Source: Bacillota bacterium (GTDB lineage: Bacteria; Bacillota; Clostridia; Christensenellales; Pumilibacteraceae). Taken from it: 22,036 nucleotides of DNA. Positions within the stretch are counted from its first letter, which is position 1, and each line of letters begins with the position of its first letter. Below the pieces are notes generated by a model. The model saw only the letters and a program-made list of their open reading frames with translations. It made no database searches and was not told the origin of the DNA. The stretch covers positions 1 to 22,036 of the forward strand of contig WQZE01000003.1 in NCBI GenBank assembly GCA_009780875.1, given 5' to 3'. A program made the translations under genes and the position numbers. Positions 7,203 to 12,461 of the stretch are shown piece after piece.

Positions 7203-7334
7203 ATGGGTCTGGGAGTATACATAGGTGGAGATTGTGATTGCGGTGCAACTCTATTTGAGAGATTGTGTACGCCTTGTGGTGATAGGTGCTTGGGTGATGG
7301 AGTGTCTTGTAAATTTGTGACTTCAAAAAAATAA
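7203..7334 (+). CDS. Possible 43-residue Cys-rich small protein
   Basis: ATG 7203 to TAA 7332 encodes 43 residues with six cysteines: CDC near the start, CTPC in the middle, then two more (GDRCLG, VSCKF). It sits between a consensus promoter and the next gene's AGGAG site. Against it: there is no clear ribosome binding site, and this G/T-rich strand yields Cys codons often by chance. The frame is open upstream, with a possible TTG start at 7185 that would add two cysteines. No known family is recognised. Confidence 0.25.
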   Translation: MGLGVYIGGDCDCGATLFERLCTPCGDRCLGDGVSCKFVTSKK

Positions 7335-7353
7335 TTTTAGGAGAACAAATTGT

Positions 7354-7503
7354 ATGAAAAGTGTAAAGAGTACACAAGGTGTAGAAAGTGCAAAAGGCAC
7401 AAGCAAGCAATGGCTTGCAAGGATGATCAAAAAGCGGTGGGTGGCAGTGGTGGCACTATCGCTTTGTTTTTTGTATGAGTTTTGGGTTGCAGGCAATGTT
7501 TAG
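7354..7503 (+). CDS. N-terminal part of gene A: small basic single-TM ORF (49 aa)
   Basis: The ATG at 7354 is preceded by AGGAG ten bases upstream. It encodes a basic N-terminus (MKSVKSTQGVESAKG, then WLARMIKKRW), a hydrophobic segment (VAVVALSLCFLYEFWVAG), and stops at TAG 7501. It overlaps the next frame (7475-7981). Removing one T from the T6 run at 7467-7472 would join the two frames into one protein, so this is probably the true N-terminus and signal or anchor segment of gene A, split by a 1-base insertion. An independent small peptide translationally coupled to the next frame is the alternative. Confidence 0.45.
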   Translation: MKSVKSTQGVESAKGTSKQWLARMIKKRWVAVVALSLCFLYEFWVAGNV

Positions 7504-7981
7504 GAACAAGATTGACCCGCAAAATGTGGCGTTGGAGCAACGGGCGAGTGCGTATCAGGTGGTAAAAGAAGAAGTACAGAACTTTATGATGCAAGGGCAA
7601 AAGCAACTTGCTTCTATGGAAAATGTTTTGAAGAGAGAAAAAGACGCATTGGGGAGTGTGATAGAGGTTTATTTGCCTGGTTTGATTGATTTGCTTGATG
7701 CTAATATGGATGGGGCAAGTATATTACAGTATTGCAATAGTTTTTTTACAGAGCAAAGAATTTCTGTGTTTAGGGAAGTCAATGAAAAATTGGTACAAAA
7801 TGAGTCGTTGAGCAAGCAACAAACAAGCACGAGAGGGTCAAAAAAAATTGGTTCATATAGTGCCAAGGATTTGCGTGGTATAGACTGGTTGAGAGGAGAG
7901 GCGGCGTATTGGGATGCACTCAATTTTTGCTTTGCTGCCCTGGCAATCCTATTGACAATCTCCGCTATTTTAGCACCTTGA
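7475..7981 (+). CDS. Gene A main fragment, membrane protein of unknown function (168 aa)
   Basis: The frame opens at ATG 7475 but has no ribosome binding site there, which supports its being the middle of a gene begun at 7354. Residues ~15-125 are charged and largely helical (EQRASAYQVVKEEVQNFM, MENVLKREKDALG), followed by KDLRGIDWLRGEAAYW and a hydrophobic segment (FCFAALAILLTISAILAP). It stops at TGA 7979, but the same frame continues open to 8194 with a second hydrophobic segment and a plausible C-terminus, so the TGA looks like a nonsense mutation or a readthrough site. I recognise no family. Its 3' end is duplicated downstream, linking it to the B genes. Confidence 0.5.
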   Translation: MSFGLQAMFRNKIDPQNVALEQRASAYQVVKEEVQNFMMQGQKQLASMENVLKREKDALGSVIEVYLPGLIDLLDANMDGASILQYCNSFFTEQRISVFREVNEKLVQNESLSKQQTSTRGSKKIGSYSAKDLRGIDWLRGEAAYWDALNFCFAALAILLTISAILAP

Positions 7982-8194
7982 TACCCTGTGGTAGGAGGCT
8001 TTGCGGCGGGCGTTTTTATTGGATTGGCTGGATTGTTTACGCCTGCATTGTCGTTTACTTGGGAGATTGGGTTGAGTGCGTCCAAAGCAATGAGTGATGC
8101 GTCCTATATGGTGGATAGAGGAAGAGGTTATACGATCTACAAGGAGACCGGGTTTTTGGGAATCACCACAGGCTACTCGGTGTATGAGGGTTGA
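7982..8194 (+). pseudogene. Gene A C-terminal portion after an in-frame TGA
   Basis: In the same frame as 7475-7981, it reads YPVVGGFAAGVFIGLAGLFT, then a soluble tail MSDASYMVDRGRGY, KETGFLGITTGYSVYEG, and TGA. A GTG at 7988 is available but no ribosome binding site precedes it. The tail is homologous to the 34-codon frame at 8565-8669, and the DNA repeat begins with 16 identical bases (8084-8099 and 8559-8574). The stop is followed within 2 bases by the ATG of B1. Confidence 0.45.
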
Positions 8195-8196
8195 AT

Positions 8197-8568
8197 ATGA
8201 GTGATTTCATTATTTTGATTGGGCAGGGATTGCTTGTTTTGTGGGGAGTCTTTGCGGTTTATTTGGTTTATTTTTTGATACGGTGTCAAAGAAACGCTGT
8301 TTTGAAAGAATGCTATAAAAAGAGTCTAAAAAAGAATAGGAAATGGACGGTGGGTGCACTGGTAGTATTGTTGCTAGGCTTGTTGTGTTTTGTGGTGATC
8401 AATTTTAAAGAAGGGATTGGAAAAGTCAAAGAAAATGCAGATATGGGTTGGTTGGTGGTCTCGCTTCAAGTGGGCGCTGTTGCGGTGATGGTCGTGTTTG
8501 TGAAAGTGATTTGTCAATCTTTTGGGTTGTATAGACTCTGCAAAAATAGTGAACAGGAAAAGCAATGA
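8197..8568 (+). CDS. B1: small 3-TM membrane protein (123 aa)
   Basis: The ATG at 8197 has GAGGG six bases upstream. Three hydrophobic segments lie at about 4-28 (IILIGQGLLVLWGVFAVYLV), 51-70 and 84-105. The loop between TM1 and TM2 is short, basic and Cys-bearing (RCQRNAVLKECYKKSLKKNR). B2 and B3 have the same size, the same topology and a corresponding loop, so the three are tandem paralogues. I know no family name. Location directly after A, and duplication together with A's 3' end, suggests a partner, immunity or accessory role to A (inference). The gene's end overlaps the start of the A remnant at 8565. Confidence 0.7.
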   Translation: MSDFIILIGQGLLVLWGVFAVYLVYFLIRCQRNAVLKECYKKSLKKNRKWTVGALVVLLLGLLCFVVINFKEGIGKVKENADMGWLVVSLQVGAVAVMVVFVKVICQSFGLYRLCKNSEQEKQ

Positions 8569-8669
8569 GTGATGTAAGCGATAGGGTGGATAGGGCCAAG
8601 GAATGCACCGTATGCAAAGAAACGAGACTTTTTGGGATTGCTATGAGGTATTCGGTCTGTGGGGCATAA
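8565..8669 (+). pseudogene. Duplicated remnant of gene A's 3' end
   Basis: This frame starts at an ATG inside the end of B1 and encodes 34 residues: MSDVSDRVDRAKECTVCKET, then RLFGIAMRYSVCGA. Aligned with A's tail (MSDASYMVDRGRGYTIYKET, GFLGITTGYSVYEG), about half of the residues are identical, and the DNA aligns over about 110 bases. It may be a dead leftover of the duplication. It could also be translated as a small peptide, since it overlaps B1 by 4 bases and B2 by 11 bases. Confidence 0.6.
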
Positions 8670-9009
8670 TGAGTTGTTTGGGATTTTGGTGAACGCCACG
8701 GTGATTGTGTTGGCATTGGTTTTGTTGGTAGTTTTGATTTTTTGCGTTGCAATGATTGCGAGCAAAGAGTTGAGAGTACATTTTGTGAGTGAGTGCAAGC
8801 GACACAAAAGATTGCGGAAAGTATTCTTGTGCGGGCTTTGTGTGATGGTGGGTGGATTGGTGGTGCTGATGGTTGTGGGGTTTGTAGCAAAAGCGTGGGA
8901 CTTGTCCGGGATTCTTGTCAATGTATTTTTGATGGGTGTGCTTGCGTGGATGGTTGCAGTGAGTGTTGTGCTGGTGATATTTTTGTCAAGAAAAAAACAA
9001 GAATCATAG
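8659..9009 (+). CDS. B2: small 3-TM membrane protein (116 aa), paralogue of B1
   Basis: The start is probably GTG 8659, with GAGG ten bases upstream and inside the A remnant; TTG 8674 is an alternative. Three hydrophobic segments lie at about 9-33 (ILVNATVIVLALVLLVVLIF), 55-77 and 85-109. The TM1-TM2 loop (SKELRVHFVSECKRHKRLRK) matches B1's ECYKKSLKKNRK and B3's GVFKRHKILF. The weak start and the overlap with the A remnant suggest translational coupling. Function unknown. Confidence 0.65.
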   Translation: MGHNELFGILVNATVIVLALVLLVVLIFCVAMIASKELRVHFVSECKRHKRLRKVFLCGLCVMVGGLVVLMVVGFVAKAWDLSGILVNVFLMGVLAWMVAVSVVLVIFLSRKKQES

Positions 9010-9056
9010 GGGCGTGGGAGAAGGTTACGGATGTGTTGCGTCTTTGAGGTGTAGAG

Positions 9057-9419
9057 ATGGATTTTTTGATTGAGATACTCAAAATAGGGATGTATGTCTG
9101 TATTGGGGCACTTGTAGCAGTGTTTGTGTGCGTGCAGATATATGTGAGTAGGTGCCCCAAGTTTAGACCCCATTGTCTCGGTGTGTTCAAAAGGCATAAG
9201 ATATTGTTTGTATGTTTGTTGTCCTCTGCTGTTGTGTTGATGGGATATACATATGTTGTTTTTGTGGCGTTGTCGTGGAGTGAGAAAATCTACCATCTTC
9301 ATCAAGTGATTCTTTGGAGTTATGTGATTCTTGTCGCCTCTTGTTTGGTATATGTGCTCCTTGCAACAATCTTGTCTTGGCGGAAAAATAGTAAGACAGA
9401 ACAAGCCGGTGAGCAGTAG
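9057..9419 (+). CDS. B3: small 3-TM membrane protein (120 aa), paralogue of B1 and B2
   Basis: The ATG at 9057 has GAGGTG about five bases upstream. Hydrophobic segments lie at about 6-30 (ILKIGMYVCIGALVAVFVCV), 49-71 and 85-107. The basic Cys-containing loop is RCPKFRPHCLGVFKRHK. The 47 bases between B2 and B3 contain GTGGGAGAAGGTTACGGAT, which resembles GGAAGAGGTTATACGAT in gene A (8117-8133), so a third, mostly deleted A remnant may lie here. Downstream, 9420-9520 shows no gene before the terminator. Function unknown. Confidence 0.7.
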   Translation: MDFLIEILKIGMYVCIGALVAVFVCVQIYVSRCPKFRPHCLGVFKRHKILFVCLLSSAVVLMGYTYVVFVALSWSEKIYHLHQVILWSYVILVASCLVYVLLATILSWRKNSKTEQAGEQ

Positions 9420-9520
9420 AGGGTGTATAGAAAGATTGTGGTATATTTGAGGACTACATTGGGTGTTGCGGAGGAAGAATAGGGACTGAAAAATTGTATA
9501 TAAGGAAATTTGGGAAACAA

Positions 9521-9577
9521 CATATAGAAAAACAAAAGCCAAAAGCACGGCAATGCGAAAGTTTGCCGTGCTTTTGA
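9521..9577 (+). repeat. 57-bp terminator-bearing repeat, right copy
   Basis: It matches 6766-6822 at 55 of 57 positions in the same orientation, with unrelated flanks beyond. It closes the A-B1-B2-B3 locus. See the left copy. Confidence 0.9.
9541..9575 (+). terminator. Strong intrinsic terminator after B3
   Basis: AAAAGCACGGCAA (9541-9553) pairs with TTGCCGTGCTTTT (9563-9575), the same hairpin as after the Rho-like gene. Confidence 0.9.
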
Positions 9578-9605
9578 CTTGATTTGAAACATCGAAAAGG
9601 TTACA

Positions 9606-9643
9606 AAACTTTCCAATTTATGATTGTGAATTGGAAAGTTTTT
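9606..9643. terminator. Second hairpin, 13-bp perfect stem
   Basis: AAACTTTCCAATT (9606-9618) pairs exactly with AATTGGAAAGTTT (9629-9641), with T residues after. ACATC and GATGT further out could extend the stem. It is a backup terminator working on either strand, or a remnant of an inverted-repeat element. The rest of 9644-9759 shows no gene. Confidence 0.65.
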
Positions 9644-9759
9644 GATGTTTTTCAAGTTGATTTTCAGCATACAGAATTTATTTTTTGTGAAATACGCACA
9701 AAAAGGACAAGGATTGACAAAATCTCTGAAAAATTTTAAGAAAACACTTTTTATTATTT

Positions 9760-9789
9760 TTGACGGGTTGGCTACACTTATGGTATAAT
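9760..9789 (+). promoter_or_regulatory. Sigma-A promoter for the small-peptide gene
   Basis: TTGACG (9760-9765), an 18-base spacer and TATAAT (9784-9789). Transcription should start near 9796, about 100 bases before the peptide ATG at 9900. Confidence 0.8.
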
Positions 9790-9899
9790 AAAGAAGGTTG
9801 ATTTGAAGAAATATGTATATTATATTTATTTTTTGTCAACCATCATTGTACAAGAATGTCCCTGGATGATTGGGGCGTCAGTTAGAAGGAGTAAAATAT

Positions 9900-9989
9900 A
9901 TGTTTAAATATTCGTTGAAGAGCAATGAGATGAAATTGGTGGGCAAAATTGTGAATGGCGGAGGTCCTCCTCCTAAATGTAGAAGATAA
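9900..9989 (+). CDS. 29-residue peptide with Gly/Pro/Cys tail
   Basis: ATG 9900 is preceded by AAGGAG with an ideal 8-base spacing and lies under its own promoter; TAA is at 9987. The first ~19 residues (MFKYSLKSNEMKLVGKIVN) look like a short leader. They are followed by GGGPPPKCRR, a glycine triplet, three prolines, one Cys and a basic end. A glycine doublet before the tail resembles double-glycine leader cleavage sites of secreted peptides, although the spacing of the usual ELxxIxGG pattern is not matched. It could be a secreted signal or ribosomally made peptide, or a regulatory leader peptide for the gene at 10129. The coding DNA around the GGG-PPP junction (GGAGGTCCTCC) is self-complementary and includes an anti-Shine-Dalgarno-like CCTCC. 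No family recognised. Confidence 0.55.
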   Translation: MFKYSLKSNEMKLVGKIVNGGGPPPKCRR

Positions 9990-10128
9990 CTGGCAGTGGC
10001 GTGTGGTATGTCAAGGCAAGTCGTATATAAAAATCTTTCTTGGGTATGTTTTCTGTGATTCACAATGGATAATTAGAAGTTCATACAGCAAAAGAGAGAA
10101 TAATTACAACAGAATGGAGAATGTGCAA

Positions 10129-10953
10129 ATGATCAATTTATTTAGCGTCACTAGTGAAGTGTGGATGGATATTGTGAAGAATTTGGGGATACCTTTTGCA
10201 GGGCTTTTGATTGCTGGTGCTGTCTATGTGGGAAGTCAAGCAAGTGCATTTTTGGAAATCTCAAAATTTTTGGCTCAATTAAAGAAAGAGACAGAAGAAA
10301 AATGGGACCAGTTCATAGAAGTATATAATGAGTATTTGTTGGAGTGCGATCGTAGATGCGTGATGCAATCGCTACCACCCAGTAGTGATGAACGCACCAC
10401 AATGGCATCTGGAACGGTGGTGACCCAAGTGCGTATAGCCATTGAGGTGGCGAGGCAGTTGGGGCTTGGTGAAAGGGCGGCACACCGTGAGGGGTTGATT
10501 GATAATATTGCTCTTGGTAGGGCACGGTCTAAATTTGATAATTGGGTTACTGCTTGTAAAGCATCCTTTCAATATTTGAATGAAATTTGTTACAGTTATT
10601 TTTATTTCAGCATTCCGTTTGGTCGCAGTTGGTTGACTTTGGGAACTGGGTATTTGTTGTTTTCTCCATTTGTTCTTTTCAGGATGCCTTTTAAAATTAT
10701 GTATAGAAAAAAGTTTGAACACAATTATGGTCGTGCAATTGTAGAAACTTTTGACTATGCGTTTGAGGTGGATAAAAAGACTAAGGTGTGGGAGGCTAAA
10801 AAGGAAACAAATAGATACAGGCAAGAGTTTGTTTTTTATATGCTGGAAGAACTTTATAGAGAGAGGGATGGATTTGTATATGGAAATCTTTTAAAATTTT
10901 ATCAGAGGATGGCAAAAAGAGATAAGAGTAATGAAATTAAGTATAAGAAGTGA
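10129..10953 (+). CDS. Orphan membrane protein downstream of the small peptide
   Basis: The frame is open from 9955, overlapping the peptide gene, but the likely start is ATG 10129 with GGAG nine bases upstream (274 residues); ATG 10114 is the alternative. There is a TM segment near residues 19-36 (LGIPFAGLLIAGAVYVGS) and a charged, helical stretch (LAQLKKETEEKWDQFIEVYN). A second hydrophobic region sits past the middle (SWLTLGTGYLLFSPFVLFRM), followed by a charged, Lys/Arg-rich C-terminus. Codon use is clearly more AT-rich (TTT, AAT, AAA) than its neighbours, which suggests recent acquisition. No family recognised. It shares the promoter region with the peptide at 9900, so the two may form a pair. 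Confidence 0.65.
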   Translation: MINLFSVTSEVWMDIVKNLGIPFAGLLIAGAVYVGSQASAFLEISKFLAQLKKETEEKWDQFIEVYNEYLLECDRRCVMQSLPPSSDERTTMASGTVVTQVRIAIEVARQLGLGERAAHREGLIDNIALGRARSKFDNWVTACKASFQYLNEICYSYFYFSIPFGRSWLTLGTGYLLFSPFVLFRMPFKIMYRKKFEHNYGRAIVETFDYAFEVDKKTKVWEAKKETNRYRQEFVFYMLEELYRERDGFVYGNLLKFYQRMAKRDKSNEIKYKK

Positions 10954-11043
10954 AAATAGATGAATTTTGAACCTATGGTAGCCGATTGTTCGTAATATAA
11001 AGAATGCAAAGACAGTCTTAATAACTCAAAAAGTGCACAAAAA

Positions 11044-11071
11044 GAACTACCGCATTAGGGTAGTTCTTTTT
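11044..11071 (+). terminator. Intrinsic terminator after the orphan membrane protein
   Basis: GAACTACC (11044-11051) pairs with GGTAGTTC (11059-11066), with A residues before and TTTTT after, so it can work on both strands. Confidence 0.85.
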
Positions 11072-11094
11072 GTATGCAAGCAAGTCCAATCTAA

Positions 11095-11132
11095 TAAAAA
11101 CACCCCGTGCCATTATGGCAAGGGGTGTTTTG
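11095..11132 (-). terminator. Intrinsic terminator of rpsT
   Basis: CACCCC-G-TGCC (11101-11111) pairs with GGCA-A-GGGGTG (11117-11127) around ATTAT. On the minus strand it is followed by a T tract (11100 down to 11095). It lies 23 bases past the rpsT stop. Confidence 0.85.
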
Positions 11133-11154
11133 CTATTTTAACAAATCAAAGTGA

Positions 11155-11715
11155 TTATTTCTTTTTGGGTTCTTTGGCTGGTTTTTCGGGCTTGGGGGCT
11201 TTTTCGGCTTTGGCGGGTTTTTCTTCTTTGGGTTTGGTTTCTTTGACTTCTTTTGGTTTTTCTACTTTTTTGTCAAGTTTCTTTTTGTCGTCTTTGCCTT
11301 TGGTTTTGGCAGCCTCTGCTTTGGCTACGGCTTTCTCGGCTTGTTTTTTTGCTTGTTCTGCTTTTTGTTTTTCACGCACAGCGGCTGCGGCTCTTGCTTT
11401 TTCGGCTGCGATTTGTTCGTTGGTCTTTTTGATGGTGATGACCAATTTGCCGCTCTTGATGTCGCTGATTCTTTTTGCGATGGCTGACTTTTTGTTTGCG
11501 GCTGCATTGGGGTGAATCGCACCTTTGCTTGCGGTTTTGTCAATGATGCTAAAAACATCTGGCAACAACTTGTCTGCAAGGGGGAGGTTGTTGGTGTCAA
11601 TGGCGTTGTTGATTTTTTTGATTTCGGTCTTCATTGCAGACAACAACATACGGTTTTGCAAGTTCTTTTTTTGGATGACCAAAACTCTTTTTTTGGCACT
11701 CTTGATGTTTGGCAC
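11155..11715 (-). CDS. rpsT: 30S ribosomal protein S20 with long Lys/Ala/Pro-rich C-terminal extension
   Basis: S20 binds 16S rRNA in the small subunit. The start is GTG at 11715, with AGGAG nine bases upstream. Residues 1-~90 are a normal S20: MPNIKSAKKRVLVIQKKNLQ, the LPLADKLLPDVFSIIDKTAS helix, and KGAIHPNAAANKKSAIAKRI. Family members end at about 85-90 residues, but this frame continues to 186. The extra ~95 residues are Lys/Ala/Glu/Pro-rich (KARAAAAVREKQKAEQAKKQ, then KPKEEKPAKAEKAPKPEKPA). The continuing frame has no stop, and the terminator follows its end, so the extension is real in this sequence. The tail should be disordered and highly basic, perhaps for RNA or surface binding (inference). 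The gene is alone, with a promoter at 11779-11807. Confidence 0.95.
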   Translation of the reverse strand: MPNIKSAKKRVLVIQKKNLQNRMLLSAMKTEIKKINNAIDTNNLPLADKLLPDVFSIIDKTASKGAIHPNAAANKKSAIAKRISDIKSGKLVITIKKTNEQIAAEKARAAAAVREKQKAEQAKKQAEKAVAKAEAAKTKGKDDKKKLDKKVEKPKEVKETKPKEEKPAKAEKAPKPEKPAKEPKKK

Positions 11716-11778
11716 GGCGGTTTACTCCTATCTGTAAAATAAATTCTATACAATATGAAAATTTTGATATTACAAACC

Positions 11779-11807
11779 ATTATAACACAAAACAAACAAA
11801 AAGTAAA
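11779..11807 (-). promoter_or_regulatory. Sigma-A promoter of rpsT
   Basis: Read on the minus strand: TTTACT (11807-11802), a 17-base spacer and TATAAT (11784-11779). Transcription would start near 11772, about 55 bases before the GTG start. Confidence 0.65.
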
Positions 11808-11990
11808 GCAATTGCACAACAGTTTGTAGAAAATTTTATTTTCCAAAAATTGTTAAAGGGGTGCGGGGTCAACAATCACATAGAGTAGATTGCAATACAG
11901 ATAATGCCAAAGGTGCATAGGGTGTGACGGATTTCAAACGAAATTGGCGGGAGTCAACTCTGTATTGAGTGCACCCAATCATTTGATTTG

Positions 11991-12461
11991 ATGAGTGGGT
12001 GGGGAGAGATGGGCTGGTTTGAGGCGAGTGTGACAGGAATGACTGCCGCACTGACGGCGTTGACCTCTACCACAGGTATGCTGCAAATTACCATAACACC
12101 AGCGAAGGCATCTGCTATTATTGCGGGGATAGGTGCGTTTATTGGGATAATGAAAGCCGCAATGCCTGGAATGTCCAGCGAGGCAAAAAAGGCACAACAA
12201 GAAGCGGGCAAAGGTACAAGCCCATCCACGGGCATTGGAGCCTACGCATCGGCAAGCGATGGAAACAATGCCATCAACCAATACCAAAGTCCTATGCAAC
12301 AACGGAGTGGTGGTAGTATGGATTTGAATATCAATATGAGCCGTGCGGATGTGTACAATCAGCAAGGCGGCAAAGATATTGCAAGCGAACTTTCTGTGGA
12401 GTCGGTAGAGAGATTGGGTACAGGCGATGGCGCACAAATCATTGGGGGTAGAGGGGGCTAG
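11991..12461 (+). CDS. Orphan Ala/Gly/Ser-rich small protein
   Basis: ATG 11991 (frame open from TTG 11988 and, without a start, from 11928) gives 156 residues to TAG 12461. The N-terminal half is Ala/Thr-rich with a hydrophobic segment (ASAIIAGIGAFIGIMKAAMP). The middle is Gly/Ser-rich (GKGTSPSTGIGAYASASDG), and the end is NINMSRADVYNQQGGKDIAS followed by ELSVESVERLG. No good ribosome binding site is visible, and the frame could be a fragment whose beginning is lost. The ending loosely resembles C-termini of phage tail tape-measure proteins, but no other phage gene is near. Composition looks coding. It converges on the Na/Pi transporter gene and overlaps its stop. Confidence 0.5.
   Translation: MSGWGEMGWFEASVTGMTAALTALTSTTGMLQITITPAKASAIIAGIGAFIGIMKAAMPGMSSEAKKAQQEAGKGTSPSTGIGAYASASDGNNAINQYQSPMQQRSGGSMDLNINMSRADVYNQQGGKDIASELSVESVERLGTGDGAQIIGGRGG

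Noticed and set aside
7979..7981. Reassignment of TGA to glycine or tryptophan (as in SR1/Gracilibacteria or mycoplasmas)
   Set aside because: TGA occurs at IA-TGA-QGS repeats and inside gene A, which is suggestive, but tsaD, mnmA, rpsT, the lipoproteins and others have no internal TGA, Gly and Trp use normal codons there, and several genes end in TGA.
8514..9548. 344-codon minus-strand open frame
   Set aside because: Antisense to B1-B3, which have good ribosome sites and membrane-protein patterns; the minus product is Thr/His/Pro-rich without a recognised domain.
9900..9989. Calling the 29-residue peptide a lantibiotic or class II bacteriocin
   Set aside because: The leader does not match the ELxxIxGG pattern in the right register, and no modification enzyme, ABC transporter or peptidase gene is in the window.
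11988..12461. Prophage tail region
   Set aside because: Only a weak resemblance of the C-terminus to tape-measure ends; no capsid, terminase, integrase or other phage gene nearby.
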